Assembly (NCBI GenBank): GCA_038210375.1
Contig: JBBQWT010000005.1
Coordinates: forward strand, 1-64,000
Source: JBBQWT01 sp038210375
GTDB taxonomy: Bacteria > Acidobacteriota > Terriglobia > Terriglobales > Acidobacteriaceae
Direction of reading: 5' to 3'
Length of the DNA stretch: 64,000 bases
Made by a program: the position numbers and the translations under genes
Part shown: piece by piece, positions 56,057 to 64,000 of the stretch
How positions within the stretch are numbered: the first letter of the stretch is position 1
Layout of the letters: each line of letters starts with the position of its first letter
The notes under the pieces: generated by a model
Database searches by the model: none
The model's input: the letters and a program-made list of their open reading frames with translations, nothing else
What the model was told of the DNA's origin: nothing

Positions 56057-56482
56057 CTACCCCGGACTGAAGCGAAACCCCTCCGGCAGCAACTCCCGAA
56101 TGTTCATGCGCTTGAATCCCTGTTCCCCGCGAAAGATGATAGTGGCGTCGGGGCCGAACTCGTAGATCACCTGGCGGCATGCGCCGCACGGCGCGCAAGC
56201 TACGGGCTGCTCGGCGGCCACCGCTACGGTTCGGATCACGGTTGCAGCACCGCCTCGCTGGGCGACTGCGCTGAAGATTGCGGTGCGCTCGGCGCAGTTG
56301 GTCAGGCCGTATGACATGTTCTCCACGTTGCAGCCGGTGAATATTTCTCCCGTCACCATCAGGATGGCGGCGCCCACCTTAAATTTGGAGTAGGGAGACC
56401 ACGAGCTCTTGTAGGCTGATTTCGCGGCTTCCATCAGGGAATTTTCTTCGGCGGTCAGAACATCTGGGATTGGCTCGGTCAT
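56057..56482 (-). CDS. cdd: Cytidine deaminase
   Basis: 141 aa. Zinc enzyme that deaminates cytidine and deoxycytidine. The catalytic motif NCAERTAIF (Cys zinc ligand and Glu proton shuttle) and PCGACRQVIYEFG (two Cys zinc ligands) are intact. CNVENMSYGLTNCAE matches the homotetrameric short family, as does the length. Functionally it complements the nucleoside phosphorylases at 25-28 kb, though it is far from them. Confidence 0.95.
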   Translation of the reverse strand: MTEPIPDVLTAEENSLMEAAKSAYKSSWSPYSKFKVGAAILMVTGEIFTGCNVENMSYGLTNCAERTAIFSAVAQRGGAATVIRTVAVAAEQPVACAPCGACRQVIYEFGPDATIIFRGEQGFKRMNIRELLPEGFRFSPG

Positions 56483-56564
56483 GGGAATTCACTGGTGTCG
56501 CAATATGGAATAATACAGAAGAGCTCACGATTTTTCGTGCCGGCGCATCGAAGATAATGTCCTT

Positions 56565-57944
56565 ATGAAAAAGCGTCTTACGGGTGAGCGTCCTGTCCCG
56601 GGCAGTGGAACTACCCGCCGCGAACTGCTGAAGCACGCCGCGCGACTGGCGGTGGCAGTCCCCTTGGCCGGCGTCTTCAACCCGTCACTGGCCGCGCTGT
56701 CGGCGCCGGACGAGGCGACCGCCACGAAACCTCAGGTACAGGGCGTCCCCGGGCTCACTGCCGCGGATGACGCGCTGCTGCAGGAGATCGAGGAGCGCAG
56801 TTTCCGCTATTTCTGGGAAGCCGCCAGCCCCTACACCGGACTGGTCAAAGATCGCAGCCAGGCCGATGGACAGGACCCGCGCAACGTTGCCAGCTCGGCC
56901 GCCACTGGGTTTGGGCTGACCGCCATCTGCATTGCTGTGGAGCGCGGGATCCTCAAGCGCGAAGAGGGCCGCAAGCGCGTGCTGAATACGCTGCGCTTTT
57001 TGTGGGAGCGCATGTCGCATTATCACGGATTCTTCTTTCACTTCATGGACCTTAACGACGGCAGCCGCTCGTGGGAGTGCGAGATTTCCACCATCGATAC
57101 CGCCCTGCTGCTCTGCGGGGTGCTGACCTGCCGCGCCTACTTCGACGACAAGGACATTCACACCCTGGCCACCCAGCTCTACGACCGGGCCGACTGGAAA
57201 TGGATGTTGAACGGCGGCGACACCGTCAGCATGGGCTGGAAGCCGGAAGTGGGGTTCTTGAGGGGCCGCTGGAACAAATATTCCGAGCTGATGATGATCT
57301 ACCTGCTGGGCCTGGGTTCGAGTACCCATCCCCTGCCGGCGTCAAGTTGGGACGCCTTTTCCCGTCCGCATTTCAGTTACGCGGGCATGACCTACATCGA
57401 GGGCGCGGACCCGTTGTTTGTCCACCTGTACTCGCAGGCGTGGTTCGATTTCCGCGGCAAGCACGACAAGTACGCCGACTACTTCCGCAACTCCGCGCTG
57501 GCCACGCACGCGCACCATCTCTTCTGCCTGTCGCTGAAAGACAAGTACCCGAAATTTTCCGATGACCTCTGGGGATTCACCGCCTCCGATTCAGCGAACG
57601 GATACGTGGCCTGGGGAGGTCCGCCGGCGCAGGGCCCGATCGACGGCACCATCGTGCCCGCGGCGGCCGGCGGCGCCGTACCTTTTCAGCCCGCGGAATG
57701 CATGCGGGTGCTGCATAACCTGCGCGACCACTACACCAAAAAGGTATGGAAGCGCTACAGCTTCGTGGATGCTTTCAATCCCAACACCAGCTGGGTCGAT
57801 CCCGATGTAATCGGCATTGACCTGGGTATCACCATGCTGGGAGCGGAAAACGCCCGCACCGGTTTCGTGTGGAAGACCTTCATGAAGAACATCGAGGCCC
57901 AGCGCGGCATGGAGCGGGCCGGATTCCGGCTTACTTCGGGTTAG
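56565..57944 (+). CDS. Tat-exported glucoamylase-like (PF10091/GH144-like) glycoside hydrolase
   Basis: 459 aa. Twin-arginine signal TTRRELLKHAARLAVAVPLA, then a mature all-alpha domain starting near residue 60. Family signatures: ALLQEIEERSFRYFWEAASP, GFGLTAICIAVERGI, FFFHFMDLNDGSRSWECEIS (contains acidic candidates for catalysis), GWKPEVGFLRGRWNKYSELM and a C-terminal GFVWKTFMKN. Proteins of this type include endo-beta-1,2-glucanases (GH144), but other specificities are possible. Convergent with the GH39-like gene (21-bp gap). Placed at the edge of a carbohydrate-use locus. Confidence 0.82.
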   Translation: MKKRLTGERPVPGSGTTRRELLKHAARLAVAVPLAGVFNPSLAALSAPDEATATKPQVQGVPGLTAADDALLQEIEERSFRYFWEAASPYTGLVKDRSQADGQDPRNVASSAATGFGLTAICIAVERGILKREEGRKRVLNTLRFLWERMSHYHGFFFHFMDLNDGSRSWECEISTIDTALLLCGVLTCRAYFDDKDIHTLATQLYDRADWKWMLNGGDTVSMGWKPEVGFLRGRWNKYSELMMIYLLGLGSSTHPLPASSWDAFSRPHFSYAGMTYIEGADPLFVHLYSQAWFDFRGKHDKYADYFRNSALATHAHHLFCLSLKDKYPKFSDDLWGFTASDSANGYVAWGGPPAQGPIDGTIVPAAAGGAVPFQPAECMRVLHNLRDHYTKKVWKRYSFVDAFNPNTSWVDPDVIGIDLGITMLGAENARTGFVWKTFMKNIEAQRGMERAGFRLTSG

Positions 57945-57965
57945 GGGCAACGCCCCCTCAATCCT

Positions 57966-59513
57966 CTACCGTACCTCAACCACCGCCAGCCCAAATGGAG
58001 GCAGGATGATTTTCAGCTTGTTGTCTTTGATCTGCTGGGTCAGGGCTGGGGGCAACTGCGAGGCCTGGCGCAGCTCCTTTTGTTGTTCGCGCGTGGGCCA
58101 TTGCGGTCTTCCCATCTTCTCGTAAAGGGGCAGCAGTGAGCCGTGCTTCGCGTCTACGCGATTGATGGTGACCCGGTGGGGCCCGGCAGCCAATCCTTGG
58201 AAATTCAGGGTCACTGCCCGGGGGCTTCCCGAAGAATCGGGGGCGGAATAGTTCCATACGGCGATCGCCAGGGAGCCGTCGGCCCTTTTTGTGACCAGCG
58301 ATTGACTATCTGAGGCGGAGAGGCGCTGGTCGCCCAGCAGGTGAAGTATCTTGAATATGTTGTATGCCGGCTTGTGCAGGCCGCCGGCGGCCACCAAGCC
58401 GAAGCCTCCGTAGAAGGGCTCCTTCACAACCCCCTGCTCCTCGAATACGTCGGCAAAATCCCAGTAGGACATCACGTCCACCAGGCCGTCGCATTGCGCG
58501 ATGGTTCCGGCCAGCCAGGGGCCCATATAGAGGGCGTCGGTGACATCGGGCTCATTTTTGTAGCTGGCGTTGTATTCGCTCCAGATCAATGGCAGCTGGG
58601 GTTTGGCGGAGGCGTGGATCTGGTCATGGACCTTCTTCACCGCGCGGCACACCATCTGATCGCGCGGAATAATTTCCTGGGTGCCGAAAACGTCGGGAGC
58701 AGTGTCATTGGCGTAAACGTGGGTGGAAACAAAATCTACGGGGACGTTTCCGGCGGCGCAGTGGGCGATGAAGCGGTCCGCCCATGCGGCCTGGGCGGTG
58801 GAAGGGCCGCCGATGCGCAACCGGGAGCTGACCCGCTTTACCGCGCGGGCGGTGTGATCGTACAGCTCGTAATAAGTCGCTTCCTTGGGATTGCCCGCCC
58901 AGAAGTCAATATTAGGTTCATTCCAGACCTCGAAATACCATTTTGAAACTTCTTCGAGGCCGTAGCGCTTCACCAGGTGCTGGGTGAACTGGTAGATGAG
59001 GTCGTCCCAGAGAGCGTAGTCCCGGGGCGGCGAGACGTTCTGCTTGTACCAGAAAGGATGCACCGCATTTTTGTCGGAAGCCAGTTTTTTGGGCATGAAA
59101 CTGATCTCGACGAAGGGTCGAATGCCATTTTCCAGCAGGCCGTCATAAATCTCGTCGACATAGGAAAAGTTGTAGATGGGCTTGCCCTGGGCATCCTCGT
59201 CGTAAACCCCGACCTCGTCGTGCAAGATGGCGTGGAAGCGTACGTATTCGAAGCCGGTGATTTTTTTCACGTCGCGCAAGTCGCGCCGGTAACCTTCACG
59301 CAGCGACAGAATAGCGCGACCGGAACCGAACATCTGCTCCCAGAAGTGAGGGAATGGCCGGGTGGGTCCGTGGACATTGATGTCAACGGTTTGGGGGCCG
59401 GACTGTTTGATCTCGGGGAGGGAGGGAGCGCCCTGGGCCTGGGCGACAGCGCGCGGCAGCAATCCAAAGCCAAGAATAACCAGGAACACGATAGCGCGAT
59501 ATCGAAAACTCAT
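57966..59513 (-). CDS. GH39-like glycoside hydrolase (beta-xylosidase type)
   Basis: 515 aa with a signal peptide (residues 1-26). The (beta/alpha)8 barrel has the acid/base glutamate in WYFEVWNEPNIDFWAG and the nucleophile glutamate in PLIWSEYNASY, the GH39 arrangement. The opening HFWEQMFGSGRAILSLREGY and WDFADVFEEQGVVKEPFYGG also fit GH39 beta-xylosidases. A C-terminal beta-sandwich follows. Lies 67 bp downstream of the receptor gene behind a hairpin. Xylo-oligosaccharides are the likely substrate class, but specificity is not certain. Confidence 0.87.
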   Translation of the reverse strand: MSFRYRAIVFLVILGFGLLPRAVAQAQGAPSLPEIKQSGPQTVDINVHGPTRPFPHFWEQMFGSGRAILSLREGYRRDLRDVKKITGFEYVRFHAILHDEVGVYDEDAQGKPIYNFSYVDEIYDGLLENGIRPFVEISFMPKKLASDKNAVHPFWYKQNVSPPRDYALWDDLIYQFTQHLVKRYGLEEVSKWYFEVWNEPNIDFWAGNPKEATYYELYDHTARAVKRVSSRLRIGGPSTAQAAWADRFIAHCAAGNVPVDFVSTHVYANDTAPDVFGTQEIIPRDQMVCRAVKKVHDQIHASAKPQLPLIWSEYNASYKNEPDVTDALYMGPWLAGTIAQCDGLVDVMSYWDFADVFEEQGVVKEPFYGGFGLVAAGGLHKPAYNIFKILHLLGDQRLSASDSQSLVTKRADGSLAIAVWNYSAPDSSGSPRAVTLNFQGLAAGPHRVTINRVDAKHGSLLPLYEKMGRPQWPTREQQKELRQASQLPPALTQQIKDNKLKIILPPFGLAVVEVR

Positions 59514-59530
59514 GAGGGCCTCTAATAAAA

Positions 59531-59557
59531 CAAGCGGTGGAGGTCATCCACCGCTTG
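59531..59557 (-). terminator. Hairpin between receptor and GH39-like gene
   Basis: Perfect 11-bp stem CAAGCGGTGGA / TCCACCGCTTG (59531-59541 and 59547-59557), 5-nt loop, followed on the minus strand by TTTTATTA. Placed right after the receptor stop, it would terminate or attenuate readthrough into the GH39-like gene. Confidence 0.72.
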
Positions 59558-59580
59558 AATGTTGGGTCGTGCGTGGGCGG

Positions 59581-62500
59581 TTAGAACGTGAAGCGGGCTT
59601 GCAGCTCGACGACGCGGCCGGCTTCGCCACCCGGGGAAAGACCAAAGTTGGGGTCTTCAATCCGGGTATTGTTGGAGCCGAACCGCAGGGGTAGCAAGTT
59701 GAGCTGGTTAAACGCGTTGAACAGGTTGACCTGCAGGTTGAGTTTGGCGCGCTCGGTTCCGAGATAGACCGCCTTGGCCAAGGTTAGATCGGTGGAGGAG
59801 TAACGCGGTCCGCGGAAGGAGTTGCGTCCGATTCCGGGAGCTCCGGGCTTGCTGACGTCAAAGAAGGCCAATCCGCCGCCGGGGTAGTTGCTGCCGTTGA
59901 GGAACGCGCTGTTCTCGGTGCTCAATCCGGCGCGACCGTTGTAGCCGATGGGGCGCGTGGGGCAGATGTTGGCTGCTCCGGTTACCGGTACTGAAGCGAT
60001 GCGGCAGGTAGTGGGCGTGTAGGCGAAGCCGCTGTGGGCGGTGAAAATTCCGCTCAGGGTAAAGCCGCCCAGCACTTTGCCGGCCAACGTGTCGTGATTT
60101 TGGAAGATGGGCAGGTCCCACAATCCAGAGAGAGTTGCGTTCTGGGTGATGTCAAAATCCGACGGACCACGCTCGGTGTTCTGGTGAGCGGGGTTAGTCT
60201 GGTTTGATTCAGCGCCCGGACCTTCGTTGGAGAGAGTGTCAGTGCTGCGGCTCCAGCGATAGTTGGCATCCACGGTAAAGCCCTGGCGGAACTGGCGAGA
60301 GACGCGAGCGTTCATCGCGTTGAAGCTCGAGTTCACGTCGGGGGTCACGAAATAAGTGGCAAACAGCTTGGGATTAGGCGCCTGCAGGAAGTTCTGGTTC
60401 AGCAAGCGGGTCTGCTTGTGTCCATCGCTGCCCTGGTAGCCGAGCTGGAAGACCACGTCGTAGGGGAAGCGGTACTCGGTATCGAGCGAGTAGGTATAGA
60501 CATAAGGGTTAGGGACGTTCTTGGGCGCGCCGTAAAGCTCAACTGCGCCAAAGCCGTTGGGAATGCCGGTCTTCGGATCAATTCCCTGGCCCAGCGCCGG
60601 GTTCACGGGATAGCTGAACGCCGAGTTGTTGGAGCCCAGGGCGTAAAGGATCTGTCCGCCGGCAAAAGGCGTGCTGAAATCCGCGGCTGAGGTACCGCAG
60701 CAGATGTTGTAATTGGCGCTGAACGGCGGGTTCACAAAGGTGTTCGAGAACAGCACGTCGGGAATGCGGTTGTAGCTGACTCCCATGCCGCCGCGGATGA
60801 CGAAGTTATTGTTGTAACCTTCAGGGCTCCACGCAAAACCCACGCGTGGGGCAAAGTTGTTGCGGTCGGGATTGAACAGGAATCCGTTGACCGGGACGAC
60901 GGTGGTTCCCGCCAGGGTACCGCCAGGGCCGAAGACCAGGTTGCTGATTTGATTCTTCTTGTCGCGCAGAGGAGTGAAGTACTCGTAGCGCAACCCGATG
61001 TTAAAGGTCAGGTTTGAACGGAACTTCCAGTCGTCCTGCACGAAGCCGGCATAGGAGTTGGTTCGGAATTGATGTTTCGCGCTAGACGGGCCGCCGGTGC
61101 GGGGATCGACGAAGATTCCCTCGAAGATGGGCGTGTCGTTGGCGAGGTTGAAGAGCCCGACAAAAGAGTAGATGGGACGGGATTCACCGATAAGGCTGTT
61201 GTTGTCCTGCTCGCGCCGCAGTTCCAGCCCGAACTTCATGCCGTGCGGGCCCCACACCTTGTTCAAAGTGTCGCGGAACTCATAAGTATTCTGCGCCAGG
61301 ATGGCCGGCGTAGTACTGCCGCGGACTGCCCCGAAACGGGGGCGATCGAAAGGCAAACCTTCCACTTCGATGCGAGGCACACCGAAGTTGGTGGTGGTTG
61401 AATCCTTGAGTTGGTTGCCCGCAAAGCGGGTGAAATTGACGCGCGCCTCGTTCAACATCGTGGAGGAGAGAGTACGCAGATAGGTAAAGGTGAGGGCGTC
61501 GTTGGTTGGTCTAAAGCGAACGTCGTCGAGGGGGCGGGCGCCGGAACTACCGTCAGCATCCAGCCGGTCCAACTTGGTGAGATAGCCACTGGCCGCAAAC
61601 TGATCATTGCCGCGATTGTAATCAAGGCGGGCGTTGTACTGGTTGCCGCGAACCTGGGTGGGAACGTTGAGGCGATAGAACCCGATATCGGGAATGCCAT
61701 CAAAGCCGCCGCCGGTGGGGTTGCCCAACGATACATAGTTATTCAGAGAACCGGTGGGCGAACCGATATCGAGACCGCCATTGACGACGCGGCACCGGGT
61801 GGGATCATTGTTGAACCGCGAGCAATCCACAGGGAGTACGGACGCGATTCGGGGGGCGATTCCAGGGAGGCCAAATACGGTGGCAGTTTTGCCGCCGGGC
61901 CGGATGGCGCGCACGAGCGCGCGATATTCCGGTGTCTCCAAAAAAACGTCCTGGGTGTTGGCATTGTTGACGCGCTGTCCTTCATACGAGGTGAAGAAAA
62001 ACAGCTTGTCTTTAATAATGGGGCCGCCGACGCTGCCGGCATACTGGCGCAACTTATTGTTTACGCGGGTGGGCTTGTTGGGCGGGCCGATCTTGTTGGC
62101 GACGATATTGGGAGAACCGTACTTGTTGAAGGCGTTGAGGCCGGGCTCGTCATACTTGAAAATGCCGCTGCCGTGGAACTGATTGGTTCCGTTCTGCGAA
62201 ACCACCTTCACCTGCGCGCCGGAGTTGCGGCCATCTTCCGCCGAGTAGGTGCTGGAGCGCACGGTGATTTCTTTCACTGATTCCTGGTTGGGGGTCACGA
62301 CGGCGGCGCCGCCGAAGCCCAGGCTGTTCACGCTGACGCCATCGATGGAGTAGTTGTTGGAGGAAATGCGCTGGCCGTTGGCGGTGATCTGCGGGGCATT
62401 TTCGGTCTGGAAGATGGAGGTGCTGGATCCACCCGGTCCCAGGGTCGAACCCAATCCCACCGCGTTGCCGTTGCCGCCACGCGCAGAATCTCCAAATACG

Positions 62501-62991
62501 CCTGGGGTCAGGCGGATCAGCTCGTAGGGATCGCGGCCCACCTGGGGCAAGCCTTTAATCTCGGCGTTGCTGATGGTCTTGCTGACGTTGGCATCCTCGG
62601 TATGCAGCGGCTCTTCGGCGGAGGCGGTGACCGTCACCGTTGTTGCTACCGCGCCGGTGGTCATGCTGAGATCGATATTAGCCATGTCCTGCGCAACCTG
62701 GATGTCGGTGGTATTAAATGGACTGAAACCCGCGTTTTCCGCCTTGATCGAATACTTGCCGGGGGCGAGGCCGGTCACGCGGTAGGTGCCGGTGCCGCCG
62801 CTGACGGTTTCGCGGACGGCATTGGTTTCCTGGTTCATGATCGTGACTTTGGCGCCGGGAATCACGGCCCCAGTGGAATCGGTCACGGTGCCTTCAATGC
62901 CGCCGTTAAACTGCGCCAGAGCGGCAACGCTGAACAGCAACACCATCAGACCGGTAGCTAGAAAGCTGGATATTTTATTTCGCAGTGACAT
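59581..62991 (-). CDS. TonB-dependent receptor, Oar-like
   Basis: 1136 aa; AGGAG 8 nt before the ATG. Signal peptide (residues 1-27, ALAQ). Residues about 29-115 form the carboxypeptidase-regulatory-like domain (GGIEGTVTDSTGAVIPGAKV, TGTYRVTGLAPGKYSIKAEN). The plug follows (ISNAEIKGLPQVGRDPYELI, YSIDGVSVNSLGFGG). The barrel runs to GEAGRVVELQARFTF. Outer-membrane active transporter. A LacI-type operator and regulator sit immediately upstream, and glycosidase genes follow, so an oligosaccharide is the likely substrate. Confidence 0.93.
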   Translation of the reverse strand: MSLRNKISSFLATGLMVLLFSVAALAQFNGGIEGTVTDSTGAVIPGAKVTIMNQETNAVRETVSGGTGTYRVTGLAPGKYSIKAENAGFSPFNTTDIQVAQDMANIDLSMTTGAVATTVTVTASAEEPLHTEDANVSKTISNAEIKGLPQVGRDPYELIRLTPGVFGDSARGGNGNAVGLGSTLGPGGSSTSIFQTENAPQITANGQRISSNNYSIDGVSVNSLGFGGAAVVTPNQESVKEITVRSSTYSAEDGRNSGAQVKVVSQNGTNQFHGSGIFKYDEPGLNAFNKYGSPNIVANKIGPPNKPTRVNNKLRQYAGSVGGPIIKDKLFFFTSYEGQRVNNANTQDVFLETPEYRALVRAIRPGGKTATVFGLPGIAPRIASVLPVDCSRFNNDPTRCRVVNGGLDIGSPTGSLNNYVSLGNPTGGGFDGIPDIGFYRLNVPTQVRGNQYNARLDYNRGNDQFAASGYLTKLDRLDADGSSGARPLDDVRFRPTNDALTFTYLRTLSSTMLNEARVNFTRFAGNQLKDSTTTNFGVPRIEVEGLPFDRPRFGAVRGSTTPAILAQNTYEFRDTLNKVWGPHGMKFGLELRREQDNNSLIGESRPIYSFVGLFNLANDTPIFEGIFVDPRTGGPSSAKHQFRTNSYAGFVQDDWKFRSNLTFNIGLRYEYFTPLRDKKNQISNLVFGPGGTLAGTTVVPVNGFLFNPDRNNFAPRVGFAWSPEGYNNNFVIRGGMGVSYNRIPDVLFSNTFVNPPFSANYNICCGTSAADFSTPFAGGQILYALGSNNSAFSYPVNPALGQGIDPKTGIPNGFGAVELYGAPKNVPNPYVYTYSLDTEYRFPYDVVFQLGYQGSDGHKQTRLLNQNFLQAPNPKLFATYFVTPDVNSSFNAMNARVSRQFRQGFTVDANYRWSRSTDTLSNEGPGAESNQTNPAHQNTERGPSDFDITQNATLSGLWDLPIFQNHDTLAGKVLGGFTLSGIFTAHSGFAYTPTTCRIASVPVTGAANICPTRPIGYNGRAGLSTENSAFLNGSNYPGGGLAFFDVSKPGAPGIGRNSFRGPRYSSTDLTLAKAVYLGTERAKLNLQVNLFNAFNQLNLLPLRFGSNNTRIEDPNFGLSPGGEAGRVVELQARFTF

Positions 62992-63035
62992 CGTGCGTCT
63001 CCTGGGGTATTTCTTTTTTGGATGGGATGGATTAC

Positions 63036-63047
63036 TAAAACGATTTA
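63036..63047. promoter_or_regulatory. Candidate LacI-family operator
   Basis: TAAAACGATTTA, a near-perfect 12-bp palindrome with central CG (10 of 12 positions symmetric), the hallmark of LacI-family sites. It lies 44 bp upstream of the receptor start and about 100 bp upstream of the regulator start. Confidence 0.5.
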
Positions 63048-63149
63048 ATTGCGCCGTTCACCTTATAGCATTGGGGTTTACGGCGTGTCAATCAAAGGTA
63101 AAGTTTTATTTCTTGCCGTCCACGAGATGGTGTGCGAAACTTGCCCGCC

Positions 63150-64000
63150 ATGGCGAGGAAAAAAAGCAATGCCCAGCGCAAAGTCGATTTTGCAGGGGCG
63201 CCGCCGGTCAGCCTCAAGCAATTGGCTGAACACCTCGGCTTGTCCCCAGCGACCATCTCGCTGGTCATCAATGCCTCACCGGTCGCCGATTCCATCCCCC
63301 AGAGAACCAAGGACCGGGTCATGGCCGCGGTGAAAGAATTCAACTACCGCCCCAATTTCACCGCGCGCTCCCTGCGCCAGCAGCGCAGCTTCATTATTGG
63401 AGTGCTGGTTCCCGAGGTCAGCGAAGGCTACGCGGCCATGGTGATGAGCGGCATTGAAAACCACCTGCTACAGGAAGGCTACTTCTATTTTGTGGCCAGC
63501 CATCGGCATCGCCCTGACCTGATCGAGGAGTATCCGGCGCTGCTACTGCGCCGCTCGGTGGAAGGGATCATTGCCGTGGATACTCCGCTATTCCGCAGCC
63601 AAGGGATTCCCGTGGTCGCGGTCAGCGGACGGGGCGGCGAAGATGGCGCCACCAGCATTTTGCTCGATCACGACAAGGCCGCCCAACTTGCCCTGCAACA
63701 CCTATATGACCTGGGCCACCGCAAGATCGCGGTGATCAAGGGACAGGCCTTTAGCTCCGACACTGAAGTCCGGTGGAACGCCATCAGCCGCCAGGCGGCC
63801 TTGATGGGAATCGAGATCCCCCCTTTGCTGGTGGGACAACTGGAGGGCGATTCCAGCTCACCCGAACTGGGGTACGAGGTGACTCGCCGGCTCATCGATC
63901 GCGGCGGGCAGTTCACGGCGTTGTTTGCCTTCAACGATATCTCGGCGATGGGAGCCATCCGCGCTTTGCGCGAGGCGGGCCGGCCGGTGCCCCAGCAGGT
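63150..64000 (+). CDS. LacI-family transcriptional regulator (partial, runs off right edge)
   Basis: 283 residues visible from the ATG at 63150; the 3' end lies outside the window. N-terminal helix-turn-helix VSLKQLAEHLGLSPATISLV and hinge YRPNFTARSLRQQRSF are typical of the family. The periplasmic-binding-like effector domain follows (IGVLVPEVSEGYAAMVMSGI, LRRSVEGIIAVDTPLFRSQG, FAFNDISAMGAIRALREAGR). No good ribosome-binding site precedes the ATG; an in-frame GTG at 63132 is an alternative start. Divergent from the Oar-like receptor, it likely represses the receptor-GH39 unit in the absence of a sugar ligand. Confidence 0.92.
   Translation, partial: MARKKSNAQRKVDFAGAPPVSLKQLAEHLGLSPATISLVINASPVADSIPQRTKDRVMAAVKEFNYRPNFTARSLRQQRSFIIGVLVPEVSEGYAAMVMSGIENHLLQEGYFYFVASHRHRPDLIEEYPALLLRRSVEGIIAVDTPLFRSQGIPVVAVSGRGGEDGATSILLDHDKAAQLALQHLYDLGHRKIAVIKGQAFSSDTEVRWNAISRQAALMGIEIPPLLVGQLEGDSSSPELGYEVTRRLIDRGGQFTALFAFNDISAMGAIRALREAGRPVPQQ

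Noticed and set aside
61411..62280. Open frame of 289 codons opposite the Oar-like receptor
   Set aside because: Shadow of the receptor; it has no start signal.

Overview
The window looks like a chromosomal segment of a high-GC member of the Acidobacteriota (Terriglobia or Koribacter-like). This placement is an inference. It rests on two very large Oar-type TonB-dependent receptors with N-terminal carboxypeptidase-regulatory domains, a CadC-type winged-helix/TPR regulator, Ig-like and kelch lipoproteins, a B12-dependent ribonucleotide reductase, and dispersed intergenic repeats beginning TGTCATTCTGACGACC. No rRNA, tRNA, CRISPR array, integrase or transposase gene was seen.

Layout. 1-4.8 kb: the str operon (rpsL-rpsG-fusA-tuf, minus strand), with a recognisable promoter and an unusually long leader of about 430 nt. 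4.9-9.6 kb: a small membrane/zinc-ribbon protein, a large Ig-like/beta-propeller lipoprotein with an inserted repeat module, and a kynureninase-like PLP enzyme. 9.7-16.8 kb, plus strand: a TPR-GAF-degenerate GGDEF protein; thiolase, 3-hydroxyacyl-CoA dehydrogenase and enoyl-CoA hydratase genes; then a VOC-lumazine synthase fusion overlapping nusB. 17-20 kb: a YtrA-like GntR regulator with its ABC ATPase and membrane protein, preceded by a perfect 11-bp palindrome overlapping a likely leaderless promoter. 20-23 kb: lexA, a DUF1272/YdeI pair, thioredoxin and an SRPBCC protein. 23.4-25 kb: a convergent DNA methyltransferase/nuclease pair that reads as an accessory restriction-modification cassette. 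25.1-28.7 kb: nucleoside salvage and uptake (pyrimidine nucleoside phosphorylase, NupC, purine nucleoside phosphorylase).

29-36.4 kb is a divergent eight-gene lipid-modification locus. Leftward run desaturase, FAD oxidoreductase, DUF1365 and a Cfa-like methyltransferase; rightward run DUF1475, DUF2062, DUF1295 and a second Cfa-like methyltransferase. 36.9-41.2 kb: an RND efflux adaptor and pump without a TolC-type gene beside them. 41.5-51.5 kb: two surface lipoproteins, the CadC/TPR regulator, an Oar-like receptor and the frameshifted C-terminal stump of another receptor. 52-55.6 kb: a small unknown gene and nrdJ. 56-64 kb: cytidine deaminase, then a probable carbohydrate-utilisation locus: a Tat-exported PF10091/GH144-like protein, a GH39-like glycosidase, an Oar-like receptor and a LacI-family regulator running off the right edge.

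Three themes recur. First, at least three genes (the GntR regulator, lexA and the DUF1272 gene) have a -10-like box 7-9 nt before the start codon and no Shine-Dalgarno, suggesting leaderless mRNAs. Second, a REP-like intergenic repeat family appears as single copies and as inverted pairs. Third, polypeptides are built by unusual domain joining: VOC-RibH, a repeat module inside an Ig fold, and TPR-GAF-GGDEF.
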